64,000 bases of DNA from assembly GCF_903969135.1 (NCBI RefSeq), contig NZ_LR824569.1, positions 2,046,001-2,110,000 of the forward strand. The letters run 5' to 3'. The DNA is from Chryseobacterium sp. JV274. Its GTDB lineage: Bacteria; Bacteroidota; Bacteroidia; Flavobacteriales; Weeksellaceae. Below the pieces are notes generated by a model. It was not told the DNA's origin, ran no database searches, and was given only the letters and a program-made list of their open reading frames with translations. Below are positions 17,335-25,908 of this stretch, piece after piece. The translations under genes and the position numbers were made by a program. Numbering within the stretch: position 1 is the first letter of the stretch; each line of letters opens with the position of its first letter.

Positions 17335-18669
17335 TTATTTCTTAAGTTCTTCTAAAAATTCGTCGTGAGAAATTTTAGTTTCTTTTTTGCTCGCTTTTTC
17401 AAGAATTACATCTTTCAATTTAGCCATAGCTACTTCAGAAGAAATTTGTCTTACCTGCTCCTGGTCTTTCAACATTTCAACAGCATATTTTTGGATTTCT
17501 TCATCACCAAGGTGGTGAATTCCATAGATTGCCAATTGATTTTTAACTAACTGCTCAGCCTGAGCCAATACATCAGCATAGTCAAGGTTGATTTCGTTTT
17601 CAGTCATCAATTTACCTTCGATGATCTGATATCTCAATTGGTTTTTCTCAGCTTCAAGAATTTCCTGAGCCTGTGCTTCAGACTGGATGTTCTGGTTAGA
17701 GAATAATAACCACTTCACAAGGAACGTCTCAGGAAGTTTTACTTCTTCTTTATCAGTTACCTGCTCTAATACTTTATTCACAAAGTGAACATCAGCATTT
17801 TGCTGGAAGTACTCGTCTAATTCAGTTTTCACTTTATCTTTAAGCTCCTCTTCAGTCTTGATGTTTCCTTCTCCGTATACTTTGTCGAATAAGTCCTGGT
17901 TAAGCTCAGCTAAATTTAATGTATAGAAGTCTTTTACTTTTACTTCTAATTCATTGTGGTGTAAGTGCTCAACTTCTTCTTTGCTGAATCCTAATTCTTT
18001 AGCTAATTCTTCGTCACCTGCAAGAGTTTCTTTCGTTACTTTTACAGAACCTTCCATTTTCAAACCTTTTACCAATTTGAAAGCTTCTTTGTTTTCAGCA
18101 GTAATGGTAAGGTTTTTTGGGTGGTGGTGGTGCTCTCCTTCAGCATCTTCTTCCACAACCTGAGAAACTTCTAAAGCAATGTAAGAATCTTTAGTGATTT
18201 TATCTTGAGGAACCTGCTCAGCGAAACGCTTCTGCATGTTTTCAATACTCTTGCTGATTTCTTTGTCAGAAGCTTCTACTTTGTAGTGAGGAGCTTCATA
18301 CTTAGCTAAATCTATAGTGAATTCAGGCTCATATCCAACTTCGAAAGCAACTTCTAATTGATCAGCATTGTAATCTAATTCGTTTACTGGCTGAGGAACA
18401 GGCTGACCAACTAATCTTAATTTGTTTTCATTAACATAGTTGTTTAAAGCATCAGAAACTTGTCTGTTGATTTCTTCGAATGCAATACCTGCTTCATATT
18501 GTTTTTTAACCATACTCAAAGGCACTTTCCCTTTTCTGAATCCAGGAACTTGCGCATTTTTAGCATAATTAATCAACTGCTTCTCTACTTTTTCTTTGTA
18601 GTCAGATTTTTCCAATGTTACTGTAAGCAATGCACTTACGTCATCATGGTTTTGTGCGGTAACCTTCAT
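17335..18669 (-). CDS. tig: Trigger factor, ribosome-associated chaperone
   Basis: Ribosome-bound chaperone that shelters nascent chains at the tunnel exit, 444 residues. The N-terminal ribosome-binding signature is present (VPGFRKGKVP, residues 41-50). The central peptidyl-prolyl isomerase region is divergent and contains a run of four histidines (H180-H183, GEHHHHP), odd for the family. The C-terminal helical chaperone part (about 270-440) is present, ending ISHDEFLEELKK. A minus-7 box (TATTTTTG on the minus strand, 18692-18699) lies 23 bp upstream and a strong hairpin follows, so it is a single-gene unit. Isomerase activity cannot be judged. Confidence 0.92.
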   Translation of the reverse strand: MKVTAQNHDDVSALLTVTLEKSDYKEKVEKQLINYAKNAQVPGFRKGKVPLSMVKKQYEAGIAFEEINRQVSDALNNYVNENKLRLVGQPVPQPVNELDYNADQLEVAFEVGYEPEFTIDLAKYEAPHYKVEASDKEISKSIENMQKRFAEQVPQDKITKDSYIALEVSQVVEEDAEGEHHHHPKNLTITAENKEAFKLVKGLKMEGSVKVTKETLAGDEELAKELGFSKEEVEHLHHNELEVKVKDFYTLNLAELNQDLFDKVYGEGNIKTEEELKDKVKTELDEYFQQNADVHFVNKVLEQVTDKEEVKLPETFLVKWLLFSNQNIQSEAQAQEILEAEKNQLRYQIIEGKLMTENEINLDYADVLAQAEQLVKNQLAIYGIHHLGDEEIQKYAVEMLKDQEQVRQISSEVAMAKLKDVILEKASKKETKISHDEFLEELKK

Positions 18670-18691
18670 TATTGATTAAAATTTTAGGTTG

Positions 18692-18699
18692 CAAAAATA
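18692..18699 (-). promoter_or_regulatory. Minus-7 box for tig
   Basis: TATTTTTG on the minus strand, exact TAnnTTTG match. Confidence 0.45.
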
Positions 18700-18763
18700 T
18701 GAATTTTTTATGAAAATCACCCATTTAAAATCAACTTATAACGCCAAATATTGTTAAATAAAA

Positions 18764-18786
18764 AACCACCGGAGAATTCCGGTGGT
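18764..18786 (-). terminator. Terminator after lipoprotein gene
   Basis: Stem AACCACCGG / CCGGTGGTT with a five-base loop just past the lipoprotein stop; closes the receptor operon. Confidence 0.75.
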
Positions 18787-18807
18787 TCAAACAAGATTAA
18801 AGGTATA

Positions 18808-19395
18808 TTAATTAATAATATTATAGTTGGCTTGTGCATCAGTTTCACCTCCTGTATGAGTTCCGTAAATCACTCCGTTTCCACTTACAGCAGAAGCTTC
18901 AGAAACGGTTACAGGCTCATGGAATAATGTAAGAACCAGCTGACTAGGTACAGATGTATTTTTTACGGCAGTATTTACCACCCATTTTGTTTTTAATCCA
19001 ACACGGCTACCATCACCTCTTGTAGAGCTGGCATCGTCTGTACGGGTTAAAGTGATATCAGAGTTGGGAAAGTTATATACCAAGAAATGTTCGTCTTTTG
19101 CATCTTTAATTTCCTGAGTAGCATCTTCGTCACCATTCTTAAAAATAACTTCTACATTATAAGTATGGCCATTTATTAATTTAACATTAGGATTGGTTGT
19201 ACTATTCACCTGGTAGTCATATACAACGGGAGTTCCTGTAGCAACATCTGTAACTTTTAAGAGAACATCTGAAAGTTCTTCCTGAGGAAGATCATCTGCT
19301 TCATCATCACTTCTGTTGCATGAAGTTAAGCTTAAAGAAACAGCTAAGAATAAAAGTCCTAAGACAAGTGTTGTATTTTTAAAAATATTTTTCAT
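18808..19395 (-). CDS. Lipoprotein encoded with a TonB-dependent receptor
   Basis: 195-residue lipoprotein. The signal ends in a lipobox (LSLTSC, cysteine at about residue 26), and the following NRSDDEADD is acidic, similar to the lipoprotein surface-export signals of Flavobacteriia, so surface display is possible. The remainder is beta-rich and contains no domain I can name. The start is 19 bp after the TonB receptor stop, so it is co-transcribed; by analogy with HmuY, SusD or other receptor-linked lipoproteins it may capture the ligand on the cell surface. The ligand is unknown; see the receptor and the His/Cys-rich gene upstream. Confidence 0.75.
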   Translation of the reverse strand: MKNIFKNTTLVLGLLFLAVSLSLTSCNRSDDEADDLPQEELSDVLLKVTDVATGTPVVYDYQVNSTTNPNVKLINGHTYNVEVIFKNGDEDATQEIKDAKDEHFLVYNFPNSDITLTRTDDASSTRGDGSRVGLKTKWVVNTAVKNTSVPSQLVLTLFHEPVTVSEASAVSGNGVIYGTHTGGETDAQANYNIIN

Positions 19396-19413
19396 TTTTT
19401 TGATTTTAAGTAA

Positions 19414-21807
19414 TTAAAATTGATATTTAAAAGTTAAAATAAAGTTTCTTCCCATTTCGTTGGAAAAGAAACGAAGTCTGTTCAGGTAATCTCTGTAAGA
19501 CTTATCGAATACATTTCGAACTGAAAAATCAATTCCGAAATTTTTAGACAGATTTACCCCTGTCTGAATGTTCCAAAGCGAATATCCGTTTGGAGGTGTA
19601 GAAATATCTACTTCCTGGTTGTAAGCATTTCCGTCGGAATCAAATAATCTGATTGGAACGTTATAAGTTGGAAATCTTGTTTGCTTTAAATAAGTATTAT
19701 TACTTACTGTAAAATAAAAACCTTTCCATTCTTTTTTATTGAATTCCAGTGAATTATTAAAATTCGGAGGCATCATGAGAATAAGCGGGACATTGTGAGT
19801 TGTATCCTGGCCATAAACATAAGATCCGCTTCCTTTATAAGTCAGATTATCTGTAATTTTAAGCTGGGCATCAATATCTAACCCATACATTCTTGCATTG
19901 ATCTGCTGATAGTTATACACTACAAAAGCTCCTCCCCACTGTGTATTCTGATATCCTGTAGGAATTTGATTGATAAAATTCTGAGTATAAAAGAAGTAAG
20001 GGTTTACCGAAATGTTTAATCCTTTCAAGACATTTGCTTTTACATCTGCCACTAAATTAAACTGATGTCCTGTTTCACTTTTCATTCTCATATCTCCTCT
20101 TTCAATAATGGCTGCTGAATGGTGAAGTCCGTCTGCAAAAAGTTCTGCAATATTTGGAGACCTTGAAACTCTTGCATAATTGAATTTCAAATCAAAATAT
20201 TCAGATGGATGATAGACAATTCCTCCGTTCACTGAAATATTATTATAACTTAAAGATGGCTTTGTAAGAATTCTGTTTTGGTTAATTCTTACAACAAAGT
20301 CTGAATAATCTGCAGCATATTGTTTATTCCAATCGCTCAGATCATACCATTTTGTTACATCATAATGATCATAATCGTATCGGCCTCCCAATTCAAAATC
20401 CAATTGAGGAGTAATTTTATATTTTAGTACAGAATAAATTCCTGCATAATATCTGTCATAGTTTGGAACAAGGCGTCTTGCCTCCGTCTGAGTATTGGAA
20501 TAGTTGTTTTGATATCCTGCATTAATTCCTGTTTCAAGATTCCATTTTCCTCTTTCTATCAGGTGATTCACGTTCAGATCATTGGTTATCAGCTCAAGAT
20601 CCAATGCCGGTTTTTTACTAAGCTGTTCCGTACGTCTGATATCATATTCTTTTCTATGATTGTACTGAAAACTATAAGTAGCCGTTATTTTTCCGAAATT
20701 TTCAAACCTTTTGTAAGCTGATACTTTGGCAATATGATGTTCAATTTCCTGTTTAGGATTATCAATATCATAACTAAAATCTCTTTGGTAAATTGGCTCT
20801 GATTCAGTAAGAGCATTACGCAGATCTTCTGAATTTCCAACATGAGAGCTTCTAAGAATTCCAACAGTGCTTTTTGTCAGATAATAATCAAAAGAGAACC
20901 CTTTTTCAAATGTCATCTTCTGAACTCCAAAATTAAATCCGGAACTTTCAAGCCCTGTATTCATCAAGCCATAATCCGGCGCTTCAAGATCTCCCAGTTT
21001 TTTATAGCTCCCATTAGTTTTTATTGCCCAGCCATTTTCCCAGGTTTTTGCAAGTTTTACATTAAGGTCAGCCCCTCTTCCGTTAGAAATCCCGGAAAGA
21101 GAAACATTTCCCATGATGGTATCTTTTTTAGGCAAGATCTGAGGCTGTAAAACAACAACTCCACCTATGGCTCCACTTCCATATTTCAAAGCAGATGCTC
21201 CTTTTATTACATCAATATGTTCAAAATTATTAACATCTACATTGGGAGCATGTTCTACTCCCCATTCCTGTTCGGCAAGTTTTACTCCATCATTCAGAAT
21301 GGAAACTCTACTTCCATAAAGCCCATGAATAATAGGTTTTGCAATATTGTTCCCCGTTTTCAGAACGTTAACACCAGAAATATTGGTTAATAAATTCCCT
21401 AGGTTTTCGGTAACATTTCTTGAAATCATTGATTTATCAATAGTTTTCACAACCATGCTTCCATTGTTCTTGTGACTTCCGTGAACTGTAACAGTTTCGA
21501 TGTCTTTGACGTGATGTTCCAGTGTAATAACCAGCTGAACATTCTGATCAACTCCTATATTTTCAGTATAATCATTGCAATCAGGATGTTGTGCAATGAG
21601 TGTATACTTTCCTGCAGGAATTTTGTCAAAAGAAAATTGACCTTTCTTGTTTGTTTTAGCTGTAAGGTTTCCGATTTTAATCACAGCATTTTCCAACATG
21701 GTTTTATCATGAAAATCCTGAACGGTTCCTTCAACAGTATAGGTTTTTTGTGCACTTATAAATACTGATCCGCAAAAGATCAGCAGCAGGCAATATATCA
21801 ATTTCAT
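19414..21807 (-). CDS. TonB-dependent outer membrane receptor (metal-uptake type)
   Basis: 797-residue outer membrane receptor. Signal peptide about 1-19; a carboxypeptidase-like beta-sandwich (about 22-105, YTVEGTVQDFHDKTMLENA...); plug domain about 115-230 with 'VIKGASALKYGSGAIGGVVV'; then a 22-strand barrel ending in an aromatic residue (FILTFKYQF). There is no partner SusD, so this is a siderophore, cofactor or metal receptor, not a glycan receptor. Overall it resembles ZnuD/copper-type receptors, and the gene upstream encodes a His/Cys-rich membrane protein, so zinc or copper is the likeliest cargo. This is inference. It lies 19 bp before the lipoprotein gene. Confidence 0.85.
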   Translation of the reverse strand: MKLIYCLLLIFCGSVFISAQKTYTVEGTVQDFHDKTMLENAVIKIGNLTAKTNKKGQFSFDKIPAGKYTLIAQHPDCNDYTENIGVDQNVQLVITLEHHVKDIETVTVHGSHKNNGSMVVKTIDKSMISRNVTENLGNLLTNISGVNVLKTGNNIAKPIIHGLYGSRVSILNDGVKLAEQEWGVEHAPNVDVNNFEHIDVIKGASALKYGSGAIGGVVVLQPQILPKKDTIMGNVSLSGISNGRGADLNVKLAKTWENGWAIKTNGSYKKLGDLEAPDYGLMNTGLESSGFNFGVQKMTFEKGFSFDYYLTKSTVGILRSSHVGNSEDLRNALTESEPIYQRDFSYDIDNPKQEIEHHIAKVSAYKRFENFGKITATYSFQYNHRKEYDIRRTEQLSKKPALDLELITNDLNVNHLIERGKWNLETGINAGYQNNYSNTQTEARRLVPNYDRYYAGIYSVLKYKITPQLDFELGGRYDYDHYDVTKWYDLSDWNKQYAADYSDFVVRINQNRILTKPSLSYNNISVNGGIVYHPSEYFDLKFNYARVSRSPNIAELFADGLHHSAAIIERGDMRMKSETGHQFNLVADVKANVLKGLNISVNPYFFYTQNFINQIPTGYQNTQWGGAFVVYNYQQINARMYGLDIDAQLKITDNLTYKGSGSYVYGQDTTHNVPLILMMPPNFNNSLEFNKKEWKGFYFTVSNNTYLKQTRFPTYNVPIRLFDSDGNAYNQEVDISTPPNGYSLWNIQTGVNLSKNFGIDFSVRNVFDKSYRDYLNRLRFFSNEMGRNFILTFKYQF

Positions 21808-21884
21808 TGTAAATAGATTGATTGCGTACCCTTTTCAATAGGGTACATTTTCGTTAAAATTTGTGGGAAGGGTTAATTTAATTG

Positions 21885-22066
21885 TAAAATGTATTAATGA
21901 TGAGAAGTTAGAGGTTAGAAATTAGAAGCTAGTAACTGGACATTATTTAATATTAATTACAAACTATCAGTTATTTTCCAACAACTTAAAACTTTAAACC
22001 TAAAACTTTAAATTTTTAAGCATTAAACATTGAACTTAAAGTATTAAACTTTAAACCCTATAGAAT
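21885..22066. repeat. Low-complexity AT-rich spacer repeats
   Basis: Spacer between the receptor and the His/Cys-rich gene. Contains short degenerate direct repeats: GTTAGA/ATTAGA blocks at 21906-21935, and five or so ACTTTAAA/ACTTAAAG-type blocks at 21985-22060. No coding potential and no clear promoter were seen in it. Confidence 0.55.
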
Positions 22067-22073
22067 CTATGAA

Positions 22074-22430
22074 TTATGAAATTGTGGGAGGTCCCCGAAG
22101 CTGGAAATTGAATTTGGTCTGTGACCAGATTTTCTCCTGAATGGCGATGATTTGTTTTACCTCATGGCTGTAATGCTCAACAGTAAAACTGAATTCTTCA
22201 GGAGCTAATGTATGTCCGGTAACCAAAAAGTGGCAGGCCAGACAGTCGCCAGCTTTCTCTTTAGTAACTGCTTTCGTCACCGTATTCTCTGTTTTTTTAA
22301 GATTGAAAACCTTAAAATAATCTACAGCATCGTGATGGTGAAAGCTCTGAGAAAGCAGCGCGAGGAAATATACTCCAAACAATAGCTTGGAGATAAAACT
22401 CTTTAGGTTTCTGCTTTCTTTAAAAATCAT
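22074..22430 (-). CDS. Small His/Cys-rich membrane-anchored protein
   Basis: 118-residue protein with one N-terminal hydrophobic helix (about 11-27) and an extracytoplasmic part dense in possible metal ligands: SFHHHDAVDY, then GDCLACHFLVTGH and HYSHEV. The pattern (helix, His motif, CxxCH) resembles small DUF2946-like proteins found with metal receptors in Flavobacteriia, but I do not claim that family firmly. CLACH could in principle bind haem, though a lone CxxCH near histidines fits zinc or copper better. It precedes the TonB receptor on the same strand (266-bp gap). A minus-7 box (TAATTTTG, 22435-22442) lies 4 bp before the ATG, so the mRNA should be nearly leaderless. Confidence 0.7.
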   Translation of the reverse strand: MIFKESRNLKSFISKLLFGVYFLALLSQSFHHHDAVDYFKVFNLKKTENTVTKAVTKEKAGDCLACHFLVTGHTLAPEEFSFTVEHYSHEVKQIIAIQEKIWSQTKFNFQLRGPPTIS

Positions 22431-22434
22431 GGTT

Positions 22435-22459
22435 CAAAATTATGAAAATAATTCAATTG
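22435..22459 (-). promoter_or_regulatory. Promoter and possible repressor site for the metal-uptake genes
   Basis: TAATTTTG on the minus strand (22435-22442) is the minus-7 box. It is overlapped by an AT-rich dyad, TTATGAA...TTCAAT (22440-22458), of the kind bound by Fur/Zur proteins. The dyad is weak and is offered only as a candidate. Confidence 0.35.
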
Positions 22460-22534
22460 TTTCCTTAAACTTTTATTAAATTACTTATGACTTATTGATA
22501 ATAGGTAGAAATGAAAAGTATTTTGTTACAAAAA

Positions 22535-22569
22535 AAATGCTTCATAATTTTTAGTTTATGAAGCATTTC
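22535..22569 (-). terminator. Terminator after ABC-F gene
   Basis: Stem AAATGCTTCATAA / TTATGAAGCATTT with a nine-base loop, 8 bp past the stop of the ABC-F gene. Confidence 0.85.
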
Positions 22570-22576
22570 TATTTTT

Positions 22577-24502
22577 TTAATCAAGCTGTGTACCAAGATA
22601 TTCCCACTCCTGTAGAGCTGTATCCAGGTCTTCCTTAGTTTTATTGTATTTTTCTAAGGTTTCATCTGAAGGATTTTCTTTGGCAAAAGAAGCTTCCATT
22701 TCCTCTATTTTTGTTTCGAGTTCGGAAATTCTCTCTTCTACTTTCTTGATTTTATTCTGAATATTTTTCTGCTCTTTACTAACGATATTTGAAGATGGGG
22801 TGCTAACAGCCGGTTTTTCTTCCACTTTCTTAGGTTCTACCTTTACTTCCTGATGAAGTTTGGCTTTTTCTGCAGAAATCTCTCTGATTGTTTCCTTTTG
22901 TCTGTATTCAAGATATTCATTGATGTCTCCAAGGAATTCTTTCATTTTCCCGTCACGGAATTCATAGATCTTATCACAAAGTCCCTGAAGGAATTCCCTG
23001 TCGTGCGAGATCACAATTAAAGTCCCTTCAAAATTCTGCAGTGCAAGCTTGATAATTTCCTTAGACTGAATATCCAGGTGGTTGGTAGGTTCATCCATGA
23101 TCAACGTGTTGAAAGGACGAAGCAACAGTTTACAAAGTGCCAGACGGTTTCTCTCCCCTCCGGAAAGTACTTTTGTCTTCTTTGAAACAGCATCTCCCTG
23201 GAAAAGGAAAGATCCTAGTAAATCTCTTACTCTAGGTCTTGTTTCTTCCGTTGCTGCATCCTCTGCTTCTTCAAGAACCGTTTTATTAGGAGTTAAAACC
23301 TCTTCCTGATTCTGTGCGAAGTATCCGATATTAACGTTATGCCCAAGATTCCATGCTCCTGAATAATCTTTGATATCTCCTGCCAGAATTTTAGCCAAAG
23401 TTGTTTTTCCCTGTCCGTTTTGTCCTAACAGAGCAATTCTGTCTCCTCTCTGAACGATGAAATCTACATCATCAAAGATCTGTTTCTGTCCATAAGATTT
23501 TCCAAGATTCATTGCTTCGAAGATCACTTTCCCCGGAACCATAGACTGTACGAAACGGATATTGAATTTTGAAACGTCTTCATTATCAACTTCGATACGT
23601 TCTATTTTATCTAATTTCTTAATAAGTGACTGCGCAAAAGATGCTTTTGTAGCACTTGCACGGAACTTATTAATATTGTCTTCCATCTGTTTGATCTCCG
23701 CATCCTGATTCTTTTTAGCCTGAATCAGCTTTTCACGGCGATCTTCTCTCATGACAAGATATTTGGTATAATTGGCTTTATAGTCGTCAACTTTTTTATT
23801 ATTAATATCAAAAGTACGGTTACAAACAGCGGTCATAAACTGCTTATCGTGACTTACAAGAACAATAGCTCCCGGATAATCTCTCAGGAAGTTTTCAAGC
23901 CAGATGATAGATTCCATATCCAGGTGGTTGGTAGGCTCATCGAGAAGCATAATATCATTCTTCTGAAGAAGTAATTTTGCCAGTTCGATTCTCATTCTCC
24001 ATCCTCCTGAAAACTCATCAGTAACCTTTTGGAAATCATCTGCTTTAAATCCTAAACCAAATAACACTTTTTCCATATCACCTTCAAGATTGTAGGCATC
24101 GTGGTTCATTAAAAGGTCATTCAGCTCGGTCATTTTATTAATCAAATCCGTATAGGAATCACTTTCGTAATTTGTTCTGACAGCCATTTGGTGATTCACT
24201 TCTTCAAGCTCATTTTTCCAGGCATTAATCTGCTCGAAAGCCTGCATTGTTTCGTTCCAAACAGTTCTTCCTTTTACAAAATCAAGATCCTGTTTCAGGA
24301 AACCAATGGTAACACTTCCTTCAGTGACCACTTCTCCTTCGTAGAAATTAATTTCTTTGGACAGCATTTTCAATAAAGTGGATTTTCCCGCTCCATTTTT
24401 TCCTACGAGGCCAACTTTATCATCTTTTTTGATGGTAAAATTGACATTTTGAAATAAATAATTTCCTGAATGATGTAATCCTAAACTTTGAACCGAAAGC
24501 AT
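22577..24502 (-). CDS. ABC-F family ATPase (Uup/YheS-like)
   Basis: Soluble protein of 641 residues with two ABC nucleotide-binding domains and no membrane domain, the ABC-F layout of translation factors that act in the ribosomal E site. Walker A motifs are GKNGAGKST (about 35-43) and GQNGQGKTT (about 356-364); signature motifs are FSGGWRMR and LSGGERNRLAL; both Walker B motifs precede DEPTNHLD. A linker of about 80 residues joins the domains and a Lys/Glu coiled coil (about 545-635) ends the protein, as in Uup. Housekeeping ribosome rescue is more likely than drug resistance. A minus-7 box lies at 24543-24550. Confidence 0.92.
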   Translation of the reverse strand: MLSVQSLGLHHSGNYLFQNVNFTIKKDDKVGLVGKNGAGKSTLLKMLSKEINFYEGEVVTEGSVTIGFLKQDLDFVKGRTVWNETMQAFEQINAWKNELEEVNHQMAVRTNYESDSYTDLINKMTELNDLLMNHDAYNLEGDMEKVLFGLGFKADDFQKVTDEFSGGWRMRIELAKLLLQKNDIMLLDEPTNHLDMESIIWLENFLRDYPGAIVLVSHDKQFMTAVCNRTFDINNKKVDDYKANYTKYLVMREDRREKLIQAKKNQDAEIKQMEDNINKFRASATKASFAQSLIKKLDKIERIEVDNEDVSKFNIRFVQSMVPGKVIFEAMNLGKSYGQKQIFDDVDFIVQRGDRIALLGQNGQGKTTLAKILAGDIKDYSGAWNLGHNVNIGYFAQNQEEVLTPNKTVLEEAEDAATEETRPRVRDLLGSFLFQGDAVSKKTKVLSGGERNRLALCKLLLRPFNTLIMDEPTNHLDIQSKEIIKLALQNFEGTLIVISHDREFLQGLCDKIYEFRDGKMKEFLGDINEYLEYRQKETIREISAEKAKLHQEVKVEPKKVEEKPAVSTPSSNIVSKEQKNIQNKIKKVEERISELETKIEEMEASFAKENPSDETLEKYNKTKEDLDTALQEWEYLGTQLD

Positions 24503-24542
24503 TTTAATTGATAATTAGTAATGAATAATGAATTTTCGGGTG

Positions 24543-24550
24543 CAAAAATA
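24543..24550 (-). promoter_or_regulatory. Minus-7 box for ABC-F gene
   Basis: TATTTTTG on the minus strand, exact TAnnTTTG match, 41 bp before the ATG. Confidence 0.4.
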
Positions 24551-24581
24551 CGGAAAAAGAACTGAATAGCCCAGAAATAAA

Positions 24582-24608
24582 AAAAGCTATCCAAAACGGA
24601 CAGCTTTC
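24582..24608 (-). terminator. Terminator after the 82-residue unknown gene
   Basis: Hairpin AAAGCTaTCC / GGAcAGCTTT with one mismatch and an A/T flank, 30 bp past the stop. Confidence 0.6.
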
Positions 24609-24637
24609 TTTTGGATATGAATTGATTTTATAAGGTC

Positions 24638-24886
24638 TTATCCCGGAGTAAGCGGTGGGGTTTTCTGCCCTGCTTCTACCATAGCAATCATTTCTACAAG
24701 GGTTGCTTCAGCTTCTTTATATTTTACCTGTTTGATCCCGTGGTTGGACCCTATTGCAACTTGCAATTCATTCAAAGTCTTAGCTTCTGACATTGTAATG
24801 GGTTTACTCCCATTTTTAATACTGATTTGATATTCACAAGTATCTAGAAGTTTATTTGCTTTTTTAAGCCATTCTGAAACTTTCAT
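24638..24886 (-). CDS. Hypothetical protein (82 residues)
   Basis: Not recognised. A small, mainly helical, cytoplasmic protein: 'MKVSEWLKKANKLLDTCEYQ' suggests an amphipathic helix and the middle GSKPITMSEAKTLNELQVAI a second one; it ends in a proline-rich GQKTPPLTPG. It has no signal peptide or membrane segment. It lies 36 bp after the 244-residue unknown gene and is closed by a hairpin, so the two form an operon and the product could be a partner of that protein. Confidence 0.65.
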   Translation of the reverse strand: MKVSEWLKKANKLLDTCEYQISIKNGSKPITMSEAKTLNELQVAIGSNHGIKQVKYKEAEATLVEMIAMVEAGQKTPPLTPG

Positions 24887-24922
24887 AATTATTTTGTTTT
24901 TGGTGATTGATATAAAATTATT

Positions 24923-25657
24923 TTATCTATTGAGAAGCTCTCTCAAAGATTGTCCTGAAGATACTTTGTCCACGAAAGCTCCTCCTGGTGCATTTGTAAT
25001 ACCATATATTCCCTGAATCATCTGTAAATCATAATCTGTATTTTTATCACTGAACATAAATTCACATCCTGGTGCTAGTGCATTACTTGTAACAGTACCT
25101 TCTCTCATATTTGTTTGAGCAGCAAATAAAACTATATTTTCATTAGGCTCCACACTCACCTGTCCCTGGGCATTAGAAGTAAATGCACAAAAGGGTAAAA
25201 ATTGTCCATCTACTCTTGCTGCAAGTCCTATTGTGAGATCTGGAGTACCCAAAGGTCTTTCATTTCTTACCGTAATTACTCCTTCGGGGGCTGTCCCCCT
25301 AATAGAAAATGAGCCATTTGGATGGAAACTTACAGCTGTTCCTAAAGGTATTTCCTGTGATAATGCCTGCATTTGAATTGTCGTATTGGGAGCAATCATT
25401 GATTTATTGAAAACATATACTTTATATTCCGGTTCATAATCAATATCCACCATGCCAAACATATTGCTATAATCAATAGCAAACCAAGCCGGCACTCCTG
25501 AAGTAATCTGGTTCGTACCCGTTGCCCCTTTGTATCCCATTAATCTATAAGCATTTGCCTGCAGATATTGTAAAATTTCGTTCTGTTCCCCTGAGGTAAA
25601 ATCAAAGTTAATTGAGAATATTCTAGTACCTGCTCTTTGAATGAGTGTCTTTTCCAT
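24923..25657 (-). CDS. Hypothetical beta-rich cytoplasmic protein (244 residues)
   Basis: Not recognised. No signal peptide, no membrane helix, one cysteine pair far apart (PFCAF and GCEF). The sequence is rich in Gly, Asn, Thr and short hydrophobic strands, implying a beta fold. Two halves share a similar texture (strand-rich VYVFNKSMIAPNTTIQMQAL, then ENIVLFAAQTNMREGTVTSN), which may reflect duplicated beta-sandwiches, but the identity is low. It heads a two-gene operon with the 82-residue protein, and a DUF2235 gene lies upstream on the same strand behind a terminator. No function is proposed. Confidence 0.65.
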   Translation of the reverse strand: MEKTLIQRAGTRIFSINFDFTSGEQNEILQYLQANAYRLMGYKGATGTNQITSGVPAWFAIDYSNMFGMVDIDYEPEYKVYVFNKSMIAPNTTIQMQALSQEIPLGTAVSFHPNGSFSIRGTAPEGVITVRNERPLGTPDLTIGLAARVDGQFLPFCAFTSNAQGQVSVEPNENIVLFAAQTNMREGTVTSNALAPGCEFMFSDKNTDYDLQMIQGIYGITNAPGGAFVDKVSSGQSLRELLNR

Positions 25658-25845
25658 TGTTTTAATCTTTGGTGTTCTTACTCTTTTGATATTAGGCTTT
25701 TCAGAATACGCCTTTGTTCCTATTATATTTTGAAGCTTCGCGAAATGAACAATTCAAAGTAACGAGATTTAACATCCAAAAAATACCGTATAAAATACCA
25801 AATTTAAAATTCAGTAATTGTACTCACTGATAATCATTAACTTAT

Positions 25846-25876
25846 AAAAAAGGGAACATCTAACATGATGTCCCCC
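25846..25876 (-). terminator. Terminator after DUF2235 gene
   Basis: Hairpin with arms GGGaACATC and GATGTCCC, followed on the minus strand by a T run (CCCTTTTTT), about 33 bp past the DUF2235 stop. Confidence 0.75.
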
Positions 25877-25908
25877 TAACCTAAATTTAAAACTGAGAAG
25901 CGTTGGCA

